In this document: piece by piece, positions 44,027 to 52,852 of the stretch | Layout of the letters: every line of letters starts with the position of its first letter | Numbering within the stretch: position 1 is the stretch's first letter | From: Pseudomonadales bacterium | Lineage (GTDB): Bacteria; Pseudomonadota; Gammaproteobacteria; Pseudomonadales; UBA7239 | Reading direction: 5' to 3' | Assembly (NCBI GenBank): GCA_041395665.1 | Contig: JAWLAB010000001.1 | Coordinates: 310,001-374,000 of the forward strand | DNA: 64,000 nucleotides | Notes under the pieces: generated by a model | The model's input: only the letters and a program-made list of their open reading frames with translations | Told to the model about the DNA's origin: nothing | Database searches by the model: none | Position numbers and translations under genes: made by a program

Positions 44027-44872
44027 ATGGCTAGTGCCACTATAAAAATATTTTTAGCGCATGGCGACCCCAAAAGACTGCGAACTGCAGAGCTCTCAAA
44101 TTGGACAGGGAAAGCTGTTGCTGGACCAAGAAGTGAATTTGATGGTGTCTTAGCAAGAACGGAATCAAGTAATTCAGGCATTTACTTTTTAACAGGTAGT
44201 GACCCCGATACAGGCAATCCAGCTCTGTATATTGGAGAAGCAGAATCTATTAAAGACAGGGTCAAAAGCCATCTCGAAAAAGACTTTTGGAATCAAATAG
44301 TTTTTTTCATAAGCAAAGACGAAAATCTAACCAAAGCGCACATTAGATACTGTGAAGGTCGCTTAATCGAAATTGCCAAAAACGCAGGCAGAGCTGTCAT
44401 TAAAAACAGTCAGGGTAGCGGCTCAAAACTGCCGGAATCTGATCGTGAGGAAATGGAGGTTTTCCTAGAGAAAATGCAACAACTTCTTCCTGCGCTTGGT
44501 GTGGAACTTTTGGTTCCCGCTATATCTGTAGAAGAAAAAGCCTCGCCTAAAGATTTGCTGTCTTGTGAAATAAAAGGGGTTAAGGCAATGGGTTATTTAA
44601 CGCCCAATGGAATTGTTGTGTTAAAAGAGTCCCAAGCTGTATTAACACCAAGAGACTCCTCAACAAAATATCCATGGGCAACGAATCTTCGAGAGAAGCT
44701 GATGTCCGAAGGTAGTCTCGTTGAAAATGGAGATCATCTTAAGTTTGTAAAAGACGTTGAGTTTACCAGCGCAAGTGCCGCCGCCGCTGTTATTCAGGGC
44801 GGTCAAGCAAACGGTTTAACCGCTTGGAAAAACCAACAAAACAAAAGCCTGAAAGAGCTTGAATCTGTATAA
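44027..44872 (+). CDS. GIY-YIG nuclease-like protein with DUF4357 domain
   Basis: A 281-residue protein. The GIY-YIG motif is visible as SGIYFLTGSDPDTGNPALYIGEA (about residues 50-72), with a conserved Arg in SIKDRVKSHL and Glu in YCEGRLIEIA. The C-terminal 80 residues (TPRDSSTKYPWATNLREKLMSEGSLVENG, ASAAAAVIQGGQANGLTAWK) match DUF4357. Such proteins are common in accessory islands and may act in defence or DNA processing; here the role is unknown. It is more AT-rich than its neighbours. Its stop is embedded in TATAACAAG, which looks like a cassette R-box remnant. Confidence 0.82.
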   Translation: MASATIKIFLAHGDPKRLRTAELSNWTGKAVAGPRSEFDGVLARTESSNSGIYFLTGSDPDTGNPALYIGEAESIKDRVKSHLEKDFWNQIVFFISKDENLTKAHIRYCEGRLIEIAKNAGRAVIKNSQGSGSKLPESDREEMEVFLEKMQQLLPALGVELLVPAISVEEKASPKDLLSCEIKGVKAMGYLTPNGIVVLKESQAVLTPRDSSTKYPWATNLREKLMSEGSLVENGDHLKFVKDVEFTSASAAAAVIQGGQANGLTAWKNQQNKSLKELESV

Positions 44873-44886
44873 CAAGCCGGTAATTT

Positions 44887-45435
44887 TTATTCTTCCTCCG
44901 GCAAAATAATCTCCGCCACTTTCCAATCCAAACCCTGACGGCGCAGCACAACACGCAAGCCTTTTTTCTTGTCTTCCACTTCAAAACGATTGCTGGATTT
45001 GTAGCCCAGCGCGACATCATCTAACGGTTTTTCTTTTTCAGGTTCGCTGGCTGCATCTATTGTGGCGCCGTCTGTCGGCATAACAGTGGGGTTCTTTTTC
45101 TTAAGCGAAGGTTTTTCGCCGGCCATCAACTGCGCAACGCCCGCCGGTGTGACATAAGCATCCACCATCTTGTCGACGATGGGTCCCGCAAACGCCATGC
45201 CGAGCGCAGCGAAGGGATTGTCTTTCATATCATCGCCTTGCATTTTTCCCATCAGCATCGCATTCAACTGATCTTTCAAACTCTGGCGCACGCTGGGGTA
45301 ATCAATGTGATCAGACAATGCAGAACTATCGTGATTTTTTACTGCATCGCGAATTTGATAAACGGTGATGTAGGGCAGCGCCACGATGTAAGCGAGTACG
45401 AGTAAAACTGGAATGGCGATCAGCGTTTTTTTCAT
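44887..45435 (-). CDS. DUF2939 family protein
   Basis: A 182-residue protein with an N-terminal hydrophobic signal/anchor (MKKTLIAIPVLLVLAYIVALPYI) and a DUF2939-type body (YQIRDAVKNHDSSALSDHIDYPSVRQSLKDQL, AGPIVDKMVDAYVTPAGVAQLM). The C-terminus is charged and ends EEE. Function unknown; probably envelope-associated. Confidence 0.85.
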   Translation of the reverse strand: MKKTLIAIPVLLVLAYIVALPYITVYQIRDAVKNHDSSALSDHIDYPSVRQSLKDQLNAMLMGKMQGDDMKDNPFAALGMAFAGPIVDKMVDAYVTPAGVAQLMAGEKPSLKKKNPTVMPTDGATIDAASEPEKEKPLDDVALGYKSSNRFEVEDKKKGLRVVLRRQGLDWKVAEIILPEEE

Positions 45436-45473
45436 ACAATAATTCCTTTCATTCTGAATGTTTTTATTTCAAT

Positions 45474-45923
45474 TTATTGTGCCGCTTCAGGTGTGAATTC
45501 AACAACCACCATATCTACCGCAGCGCGCTGTAAAGTTTTTTCGTTCAAACTGCCATCGCGATTGTGTTTTACGCCGTAGATCATCGTATCGCGTGGAAAC
45601 TTGGCAAAATAATAGCGCAGATGATCCAATACGCGATCCATATCATTTTCCAACACGCAGGCATGATAAGCGCTGGTTTTTCTTTGGATGAGTAGCGACA
45701 CTTCTGCTCCGCCGCGCAAATTGTGCCACCAGCGAATATCCTTCACGGTGAAGCAGAGAATCATGTCACCGCGGCGCACATAACGCACCGGCGTGGTGAT
45801 GGTTTTGCCGCTTTTTCTGCCGGTCATGGTGATCAGCATAATACTGCGACTCAACATGCCGTGCAGCGGATAGCGCAGCACCGTGCTAATCATCGGGTTG
45901 AGCAGTTTATAAAAAATGCGCAT
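45474..45923 (-). CDS. Nitroreductase/deazaflavin-dependent (DUF385-like) family protein
   Basis: A 149-residue protein resembling the split-barrel F420/flavin-dependent family (LITMTGRKSGKTITTPVRYVRRGDMILCF, RWWHNLRGGAEVSLLI). Actinobacterial relatives use F420; gammaproteobacteria normally lack it, so cofactor and substrate are uncertain. ATG 45923 has an AGGA site and is preferred to one six codons upstream. It lies two bases after the mnmE stop. Confidence 0.72.
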   Translation of the reverse strand: MRIFYKLLNPMISTVLRYPLHGMLSRSIMLITMTGRKSGKTITTPVRYVRRGDMILCFTVKDIRWWHNLRGGAEVSLLIQRKTSAYHACVLENDMDRVLDHLRYYFAKFPRDTMIYGVKHNRDGSLNEKTLQRAAVDMVVVEFTPEAAQ

Positions 45924-45925
45924 GC

Positions 45926-47275
45926 TTATTTTCCTATGCAAAAACTACCGAAAATTTTGCCCAGCAAATCATCGCTGCTCACCGCGCCGGTAATTTCACC
46001 CAAATAGTTTTGCGCCAGTTTTAAGTCTTCCGCTAGCAACTCACCCGCGCCCGTTGCGTGAAACCGCTGCTGAGTTTGCACCAACAAATCGGCTGTGCGT
46101 TGCAGCGCATCCACATGTCGCGCGCGCGCGCTGTAACGCCCTTCGCCTGCACTGCTGAGACCCGCCTGCTGACGCAGCCGCGCACGCAAATCGGCTATCC
46201 CCGCGCCCGTTTTTGCCGAGACGCAAACGCTGTCTTGCGCGGCTTCCGGCGACAAACCACTAACATCGATTTTGTTTTGCACCACGAGCGTTGGTACGGC
46301 AGGGCGCGCGTGCGGTGTGACTTCGCGCCACAAAATATCCGGCTGCTTTTCCGTGGTTTTACTGCTATCAACCAACAACAACACCAAATCGGCGCGTTCA
46401 ATTTCTGCCCACGCGCGACGAATGCCTTCTTGTTCGACGATATCATCGCTGTCGCGCAAACCGGCGGTGTCGATGATGTGTAGCGGCAGACCATCGATAG
46501 CAATGTGCTCGCGCAACACATCGCGCGTGGTGCCGGCTATGTCGGTGACGATAGCGGCATCGCGCCCCGCCAGCGCATTCAGCAAACTGGATTTACCGGC
46601 GTTGGGTTTGCCCGCGATCACGACTTGCAGCCCTTCACGAATCACTGCGCCCTGCTTGGCTTCTTGCAACACATCATCTGTTGCCGCAACAACGGCAGCG
46701 AGTTGCGCAGCAACGGTTTTATCGGCGAGAAAATCGATTTCTTCTTCGGGAAAATCCAGCGCCGCTTCCACATACATACGCAAGCGCAACAACTGCTCCA
46801 CCAACTCATGCACCGCGTTGGAAAACACACCCTGCAAGGAGTGCAGTGCATTGCGCGCCGCTTGTGCAGAACCGGCATCAATTAAATCGGCAATCGCCTC
46901 TGCCTGCGCGAGATCGATTTTTTCATTGTGAAACGCGCGCTCAGAAAATTCACCCGCACGGGCAATACGCGCGCCGTGTTGCACGCAAGCCTGCAAAAGA
47001 AGATTTAACACTTGCGGCCCACCGTGGCCTTGCAGCTCCACCACATCTTCCCCGGTAAACGAGGCCGGAGCGGCAAAATACAGCGCGATACCTTCGTCGA
47101 TTACGCCGTTGGCATCTAAAAACGCGCAAAAAAAAGCGCGGCGCGGCTGTAGTGTTTTTTGTGTGATGGCTTCGCCGATCGCTTTGGCTTTTGCGCCGGA
47201 TAAACGCACCACACCGATACCACCCTTGCCAGGGGCGGTGGCAATGGCGGCGATGGTGTCGCGATCCAGCATCAT
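45926..47275 (-). CDS. mnmE: tRNA uridine-5-carboxymethylaminomethyl modification GTPase MnmE
   Basis: A 449-residue GTPase that, with MnmG, modifies the wobble uridine of certain tRNAs. N-terminal formyl-THF-binding domain begins DTIAAIATAPGKGGIGVVRLSG. The G domain has GKPNAGKSSLLNALAG, DTAGLRDSDD and NKIDVS. The C-terminal FCIGK supplies the conserved Cys. Tandem ATGs follow the yidC stop directly, as in most gammaproteobacteria. Confidence 0.97.
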   Translation of the reverse strand: MMLDRDTIAAIATAPGKGGIGVVRLSGAKAKAIGEAITQKTLQPRRAFFCAFLDANGVIDEGIALYFAAPASFTGEDVVELQGHGGPQVLNLLLQACVQHGARIARAGEFSERAFHNEKIDLAQAEAIADLIDAGSAQAARNALHSLQGVFSNAVHELVEQLLRLRMYVEAALDFPEEEIDFLADKTVAAQLAAVVAATDDVLQEAKQGAVIREGLQVVIAGKPNAGKSSLLNALAGRDAAIVTDIAGTTRDVLREHIAIDGLPLHIIDTAGLRDSDDIVEQEGIRRAWAEIERADLVLLLVDSSKTTEKQPDILWREVTPHARPAVPTLVVQNKIDVSGLSPEAAQDSVCVSAKTGAGIADLRARLRQQAGLSSAGEGRYSARARHVDALQRTADLLVQTQQRFHATGAGELLAEDLKLAQNYLGEITGAVSSDDLLGKIFGSFCIGK

Positions 47276-47277
47276 GT

Positions 47278-48966
47278 TTATTTTGCCTGCGCTTTTTCCA
47301 GCGAGCGATAAACCCAGAATTGGTGCGACATAGAGATCAAGTTATTGACCAACATGTACAACACGAGACCGGCGGGGAAAAACAAAAACATGCCGGTAAA
47401 AATAATCGGCATCCACTGAAACACTTTTTGTTGCATAGGATCAGCCGCTGGCGGATTCAACTTCTGCTGCACCCACATGGAAATACCCATCAAAATCGGC
47501 AACACGAAATAAGGGTCTTGCACCGAGAGATCGACTATCCAGCCGTAAAACGGCGCTTGGCGCAGCTCTACACTTTCCATCAATGACCAATACAACGCGA
47601 TAAATACCGGCGTTTGAATAATCATAGGCAAACAGCCCAACATCGGATTGGCTTTTTCTTTTTGATACAGCTTGAACATTTCTTCGCGTAACTTGTTCGG
47701 ATTGTCGCCGTACGCTTCTTTCATTTCTTGCATTTTCGGCGCGAGCTTTTTCATCACCGCCATCGAGCGATAACTCAGTGCCGATGGCCACAAGAAAATT
47801 GCTTTTACGCACAGCGTCAAACCAATAATCGCCAAGCCCCAGTTGCCTACCAAGGAGTGTATCCAATGCGTTAAGGCAAACAGCGGTTTGGCTATCCACC
47901 ACAACACGCCGTAATCCACAGTGAGATCTAAATACGGCGCTAATTTTTCCAAACGCTTCACATCTTTTGGGCCGACATAAAATTGTGCGCCGACACTAGC
48001 TTCTGCACCGGGCGCCACTTCCATGCGCGGCCCAGTGAAACCGAGAAAATACATATCATTTTTTTCGTCGTGCTTGGTGAAAAAGCTATTAGCGGCAGCG
48101 GCATCAGGAATCCATGCACTGACAAAATAATGCTGCACCATAGCAATCCAACCGCCGGTTCTTTTTTCTTTCAGCGGCTCTTTTGCCATGTCGCTGAAAC
48201 TCATTTTCAAATAATTTTTTTCAGCCGTTGTTGTTGCGCCACCAAGAAATGGACTGATGCCTATCGCGCCGCCCGTGCTTACGGGTTGATGTGTGTCGCG
48301 CTTGATTTGCCCGTAAAAATAGGCACTCCACGGTTGCTGCGTTGTGTTCTTCACCACATAAGACACTTGCACCAAATGTTCGCCGCGTTGCAGTGTGTAG
48401 CGTTTAATAATGTTCGCGCCCGTTGTATCGGCAAGCTGCAAATCCACCACTAAGGTTTCAGCATTTTCTGCCAAGTCGTAGCGCGTTTGTTGCGCAATGT
48501 ATTTCGGGCGCTCGTTACCTTTATCGATACCGTTATCGCCAATCAAACCACTTTGCGCGATATAGGTATTGGTGTTGGTGCGCGTTAACACCACAAAAGG
48601 ATGCTCGGGCTCGTTGATTTTTGCCGGATAGTCGCGCAGCGCGGCCATCACAATATCGCCACCTTCGGTATCGATTTTCAAATGCAATTTATCACTGTAA
48701 ACATCAATAATTTTTGCGGCATCGAATGTCGCGCTTGTTGGTGCTGCCGCTGCTGTAACGGCATCGGGTGCTGCGGGCGCTTCCGAAGTGTTCGTAACCG
48801 GTGTTGCTGGTGTATCACTCAGCGCGGGCGATTCTGTGTTCGCAATTTGTTCCGCGTTGGCCTGCACAGGTTTATGCACCTGCTGAAATTTATTCCACTC
48901 CACCAACAGCATCAGTGAAACAGCAGCTATAGCGACAATCAAAACGGGGCGTTGAAAATCCATCAT
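47278..48966 (-). CDS. yidC: Membrane protein insertase YidC
   Basis: A 562-residue inner-membrane insertase and folding chaperone. It has an N-terminal anchor (MMDFQRPVLIVAIAAVSLML), a large periplasmic beta domain and the conserved C-terminal helical core (WPSALSYRSMAVMKKLAPKMQEMKEAYG, MLGCLPMIIQTPVFIALYWSLM, QWMPIIFTGMFLFFPAGLVLY). Order rpmH-rnpA-yidD-yidC-mnmE is the standard origin-side cluster. Confidence 0.97.
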   Translation of the reverse strand: MMDFQRPVLIVAIAAVSLMLLVEWNKFQQVHKPVQANAEQIANTESPALSDTPATPVTNTSEAPAAPDAVTAAAAPTSATFDAAKIIDVYSDKLHLKIDTEGGDIVMAALRDYPAKINEPEHPFVVLTRTNTNTYIAQSGLIGDNGIDKGNERPKYIAQQTRYDLAENAETLVVDLQLADTTGANIIKRYTLQRGEHLVQVSYVVKNTTQQPWSAYFYGQIKRDTHQPVSTGGAIGISPFLGGATTTAEKNYLKMSFSDMAKEPLKEKRTGGWIAMVQHYFVSAWIPDAAAANSFFTKHDEKNDMYFLGFTGPRMEVAPGAEASVGAQFYVGPKDVKRLEKLAPYLDLTVDYGVLWWIAKPLFALTHWIHSLVGNWGLAIIGLTLCVKAIFLWPSALSYRSMAVMKKLAPKMQEMKEAYGDNPNKLREEMFKLYQKEKANPMLGCLPMIIQTPVFIALYWSLMESVELRQAPFYGWIVDLSVQDPYFVLPILMGISMWVQQKLNPPAADPMQQKVFQWMPIIFTGMFLFFPAGLVLYMLVNNLISMSHQFWVYRSLEKAQAK

Positions 48967-48972
48967 TAAAAT

Positions 48973-49227
48973 CTACGGTTGGTTAGAAGAAGGAGGTGTT
49001 GGCGCATCTGGCACAGGATCAAAACCACCCGCGTGCCAAGGGTGGCATTTTAGGATGCGCTTTGCACCAAGGTAAGAGCCTTTAGCTAAGCCATGCTTTT
49101 CAATGGCTTCATGCGTATAGCGCGAACAGCTGGGGTGAAAACGGCAGCGATGCGGTAGCAATGGGCTGATACCGTCACTGTAAAAACGCAAGATAGCTAA
49201 AGCGGGTTTTTTCAGCGCACCACTCAT
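48973..49227 (-). CDS. yidD: Membrane protein insertion efficiency factor YidD
   Basis: An 84-residue protein with the conserved cysteine-rich block HRCRFHPSCSRYTHEAIEKHG and AKRILKCHPWHAGGFDPVP. It assists YidC. ATG 49227 overlaps the rnpA stop (ATGA) and has an AGGA site; a longer frame only overlaps rnpA. Confidence 0.95.
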   Translation of the reverse strand: MSGALKKPALAILRFYSDGISPLLPHRCRFHPSCSRYTHEAIEKHGLAKGSYLGAKRILKCHPWHAGGFDPVPDAPTPPSSNQP

Positions 49228-49667
49228 GCGTTTTCCTGCTGCTTTTTTTTCTGCTTCAGTAAACGCTGCCACTGCGTATCAAACAGCGCTTTCATTTGCG
49301 TGTTATCCAATTTCCCCAAGCCTGGACGCGCCAGAGCCACAATATCCAAGCCAAATAATGCTTGCTGATGATGGCGAAAACTTTCTCGCAACAATCGTTT
49401 GACGCGATTGCGCTGTACGGCGAGGCGCACATGTTTTTTGGCGATCACCAAACCCAAGCGCGCCGAGCCGTTGATTTGTATTTTGGCTAGTAGCAAAAGT
49501 GATGGGTGCGAGGCTTTCAGCGTGTTGTGATCAAACACCGCTTTAAATTCTTGTGGCAACAACAGGCGCTGCTGCTTACTGAATCGAAGGCTGGAAATCG
49601 AGGGGGGGAGGGTTGCGTTTACTTGACCCACTGGCAGCACGCCAGCGGGTTGATCGTCAGTGGACAC
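49224..49667 (-). CDS. rnpA: Ribonuclease P protein component RnpA
   Basis: A 147-residue basic protein subunit of RNase P, which trims tRNA 5' leaders. The signature RNR motif is KKHVRLAVQRNRVKRLLRESFR. The body starts at about residue 27 (LRFSKQQRLLLPQEFKAVF). The first 25 residues are an extra, poorly conserved extension from a GTG start at 49667, and a start further downstream is possible. The gene follows rpmH. Confidence 0.94.
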   Translation of the reverse strand: MSTDDQPAGVLPVGQVNATLPPSISSLRFSKQQRLLLPQEFKAVFDHNTLKASHPSLLLLAKIQINGSARLGLVIAKKHVRLAVQRNRVKRLLRESFRHHQQALFGLDIVALARPGLGKLDNTQMKALFDTQWQRLLKQKKKQQENA

Positions 49668-49705
49668 ACGAAAGCCTGTGGCTGTGTGTCGCGGCGTGAC
49701 AGCGA

Positions 49706-49843
49706 TTAGACCGTCAGCTGTTTGCGGCCTTTGGCGCGACGACGGCTCAATACGATGCGGCCATTCTTGGTAGCCATGCGCGCACGGAAACCGTGTGTAC
49801 GCTTACGCTTCAGAACGCTAGGTTGGAATGTACGCTTGCTCAT
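49706..49843 (-). CDS. rpmH: 50S ribosomal protein L34
   Basis: A 45-residue ribosomal protein: MSKRTFQPSVLKRKRTHGFR start and RRRAKGRKQLTV end are canonical. ATG 49843 is fixed by the family N-terminus. First gene of the leftward rpmH-rnpA-yidD-yidC-mnmE cluster. Confidence 0.97.
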   Translation of the reverse strand: MSKRTFQPSVLKRKRTHGFRARMATKNGRIVLSRRRAKGRKQLTV

Positions 49844-50145
49844 GGCTGCACCTATTAACTGTCTGTGGAACTGGCGCCCCACCGTACAGGTGCAGCGTCG
49901 ATAAAAAAGAGGCGGCATTCTACAGAACAGAGCCAACACTGACAACACCTAACCATAATAATGGTCAATGAATCATTCCTGTGTGTAAAACAACACTTTA
50001 TCCACAGATTATTCTCATCTTTCAAGCAGGTTTTTCCCTTGAGTCCCTCTATAAATACGCCATAATGCCTGCCCTAAGGCTTTCTGTGGATAACCCGTCT
50101 GCAAAACCGGTCTGTTTCGCCCCTCTTTTTTACTTTAGGACGACT
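49844..50145. promoter_or_regulatory. rpmH-dnaA intergenic region with DnaA boxes (possible oriC/dnaA control)
   Basis: A 302-bp divergent gap. It holds two perfect DnaA boxes in opposite orientation, TTATCCACA at 49998-50006 and TGTGGATAA at 50085-50093, and must carry the rpmH and dnaA promoters. In Pseudomonas the replication origin lies in this gap. With only two perfect boxes visible, I cannot tell an origin from a dnaA autoregulatory region. No gene seen. Confidence 0.65.
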
Positions 50146-51606
50146 ATGCAAGCCCTATGGAGTCACTGCCTTTCTCGCTTACAAGATGAGCTGCCCGGCC
50201 AACACTTCAATACTTGGATCCGCCCTCTGCAGTGGCAGCCCAACGAATCGAATACTCGACAGCTGACGGTTGCGGCTCCTAACCGCTTCATTGCTGACTG
50301 GGTAAGCAGTAAGTATTTGTCTCGCATACAGGATTTATGTCGAGAAGCTTGTGAGCGCGAAGGCGTCGAGTGCATTGTTGATGTCGTGGTACAGGTTTCA
50401 TCTACCGGCGCTCGCCCTTTATTTATCGCAAGCGCAGCAAGCTCTGAACCGGTGTCAGCCACTCCTGTGAGCGCGGGTACTGTTGAACCTGCCCCTACAC
50501 CCATTACGCTTCATTCCTCAGCACCTACTGCCGTATCTCGCATCGTCCTGCCCAATATGCCTCAAGTAGAGGGTAGCTTGAGCCACGAAAGCAACATCAA
50601 CCCCAACAACACATTCAGCAATTTTGTCGAAGGCAAATCAAACCAGTTAGCACACGCCGCAGCCTTACAAGTGGCAGAAAATCCTGGCGGCTCTTATAAC
50701 CCTCTGTTTATTTACGGGGGCGTGGGTTTAGGTAAAACACATTTGATGCATGCCGTAGGAAACGCACTACTCGCAAAAAATCCCAAAGCGCGTGTGGTGT
50801 ATTTGCATTCCGAACGCTTTGTTGCCGACATGGTTAAAGCGCTGCAATTAAAAGCCATGTCAGAGTTCAAACGCTTTTATCGTTCCGTTGATGCTCTACT
50901 GATCGATGACATTCAATTTTTTGCACGCAAAGATCAATCACAAGAAGAATTTTTTCACACTTTCAACGCCCTGCTTGAAGGTGGAAAACAAATTATTGTT
51001 ACCAGTGATCGCTATCCCAAAGAAATTGATGGTTTAGAAGAACGCTTGCGCTCACGCTTTGGCTGGGGGTTAACCGTCGCTGTTGAACCGCCAGAGTTGG
51101 AAACACGCGTCGCTATTTTGATTAAAAAAGCCGATGAAGCGGGTGTACGGCTATCATCCGATGCTGCATTTTTTATTGCGCAGCGTATTCGTTCTCATGT
51201 GCGTGACTTAGAGGGCGCATTAAATCGTGTGATTGCTCACGCAAAATTTACCGGTCTGCCTATTGATGTCGATTTAATTAAACAATCGTTAAAAGATTTG
51301 TTGGCGCTGCAAGATAAATTAGTCAGCATCACGAACATTCAATCTACCGTTGCTGAATACTACAAAATCAAAACCAGCGACTTGATGGCAAAACGACGCA
51401 ATCGCTCGGTAGCGCGTCCGCGACAAGTGGCCATGGCTTTATCCAAAGAACTGACCAATCATTCACTGCCAGAAATTGGTGATGCTTTTGGTGGACGCGA
51501 TCACACCACAGTGTTGCACGCTTGTCGTAAAATAAAAGAGTTACGCGACAGCAGCGCCGACATGCGCGAAGACTACAAAAAATTACTGCGCGCGCTGACC
51601 ACATAA
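50146..51606 (+). CDS. dnaA: Chromosomal replication initiator DnaA
   Basis: A 486-residue initiator. Domain I begins MQALWSHCLSRLQDELPGQHF. A Ser/Ala/Pro-rich domain II follows. The AAA+ domain has GGVGLGKTHLMHAVGN and LLIDDIQFF. Domain IV carries the DnaA-box-binding GGRDHTTVLHACRKIKEL. ATG 50146 follows TAGGA; the longer open frame upstream overlaps DnaA boxes and is not coding. First gene of dnaA-dnaN-recF-gyrB. Confidence 0.98.
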   Translation: MQALWSHCLSRLQDELPGQHFNTWIRPLQWQPNESNTRQLTVAAPNRFIADWVSSKYLSRIQDLCREACEREGVECIVDVVVQVSSTGARPLFIASAASSEPVSATPVSAGTVEPAPTPITLHSSAPTAVSRIVLPNMPQVEGSLSHESNINPNNTFSNFVEGKSNQLAHAAALQVAENPGGSYNPLFIYGGVGLGKTHLMHAVGNALLAKNPKARVVYLHSERFVADMVKALQLKAMSEFKRFYRSVDALLIDDIQFFARKDQSQEEFFHTFNALLEGGKQIIVTSDRYPKEIDGLEERLRSRFGWGLTVAVEPPELETRVAILIKKADEAGVRLSSDAAFFIAQRIRSHVRDLEGALNRVIAHAKFTGLPIDVDLIKQSLKDLLALQDKLVSITNIQSTVAEYYKIKTSDLMAKRRNRSVARPRQVAMALSKELTNHSLPEIGDAFGGRDHTTVLHACRKIKELRDSSADMREDYKKLLRALTT

Positions 51607-51687
51607 AACAAACATAAAGCACTGACAGAACGCCATAACACTGACAAAATACGCCGCTAAATCATTCAGGCATCGGGAGCCGAACAC

Positions 51688-52791
51688 ATGCAATTCACTA
51701 TCCAGCGCGAAGCCCTTTTGAAACCTTTGCAATTGGTTGCAGGTGTAGTCGAACGCCGCCAAACACTACCCGTGTTGAACAATCTGTTGCTGGTACTGCG
51801 CGAAGGCGAGCTGGCGATGACTGGTACCGACCTCGAAGTGGAGTTGGTGGGTCGCGTGCGTGTGGATGACGAAATTCAAGCCGGTGAAATCACAGTGCCT
51901 GCACGCAAGTTATTAGACATCGTCAAATCACTGCCCGATAGCACGCCAGTTAATTTTTCTCTTGAAAATCAACGAGTTACGATAAAATCTGGCCGCAGCC
52001 GTTTCACGCTATCCACCCTGCCCGCCTCTGAATTTCCTGCGGTGGAAGACAGTCCGAATACACTGAGTTTTTCGCTGGAGCAACAACAGCTCAAACGCTT
52101 AATCGACGCCGTATCTTTCTCCATGGCGCAGCAAGATGTGCGCTACTACCTAAATGGCATGCTGCTGGAAATCACGCCGGAGTTTATCCGTACAGTGGCC
52201 ACCGACGGTCACCGCTTGGCGCTGTGTACTTTGCAAACAGCCATTGAAGGCGCAACGGCGCGACAATCGATTCTGCCGCGCAAAGGCGTGATGGAATTAG
52301 TGCGCTTTCTGGCAGACAGCGATGCGCAGGTGCGCGTGCTGCTCGGCAGCAACCATTTACGCGCTCAAACCGACGACTTCACTTTCACCACCAAATTGGT
52401 GGACGGTAAATTCCCTGACTACGAACGCGTACTGCCACGCGGCGGCGGCAATTTGATTCAAGCTGTGCGTCAGGAATTGCGTCAGGCTTTCGCTCGCGCC
52501 GCCATTTTGTCTAACGAAAAATATCGCGGTGTGCGCCTGATTTTAGAACCCAGCCAACTCACCTTGGTAGCCAACAACCCCGAGCAAGAAGAAGCCGAGG
52601 AAATCGTCACTATCGATTACGAAGGTGCCGGCTTTGAAATTGGCTTCAATGTCAGCTACTTGGTCGATGTACTCAATGCACTAGGTGGCGATTCCGTGCG
52701 TATTTCTCTAGCGGATGCTAATAGCAGCGCGCTGGTGGAATCGGCCAATAACTCCGATGCGCTCTATGTTGTTATGCCGATGCGTCTGTAA
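51688..52791 (+). CDS. dnaN: DNA polymerase III beta sliding clamp
   Basis: A 367-residue clamp of normal length that tethers polymerases to DNA. N-terminus MQFTIQREALLKPLQLVAGVVERRQTLPVLNNLLL and C-terminus ALYVVMPMRL are canonical. It lies 81 bp after dnaA, preceded by GGGAG. Confidence 0.98.
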   Translation: MQFTIQREALLKPLQLVAGVVERRQTLPVLNNLLLVLREGELAMTGTDLEVELVGRVRVDDEIQAGEITVPARKLLDIVKSLPDSTPVNFSLENQRVTIKSGRSRFTLSTLPASEFPAVEDSPNTLSFSLEQQQLKRLIDAVSFSMAQQDVRYYLNGMLLEITPEFIRTVATDGHRLALCTLQTAIEGATARQSILPRKGVMELVRFLADSDAQVRVLLGSNHLRAQTDDFTFTTKLVDGKFPDYERVLPRGGGNLIQAVRQELRQAFARAAILSNEKYRGVRLILEPSQLTLVANNPEQEEAEEIVTIDYEGAGFEIGFNVSYLVDVLNALGGDSVRISLADANSSALVESANNSDALYVVMPMRL

Positions 52792-52852
52792 GTTTTGGCC
52801 TTTACTTCTTTCTTAAAATCCTCGCAGCAAGCGTAAACTACGACTGCTGGCT

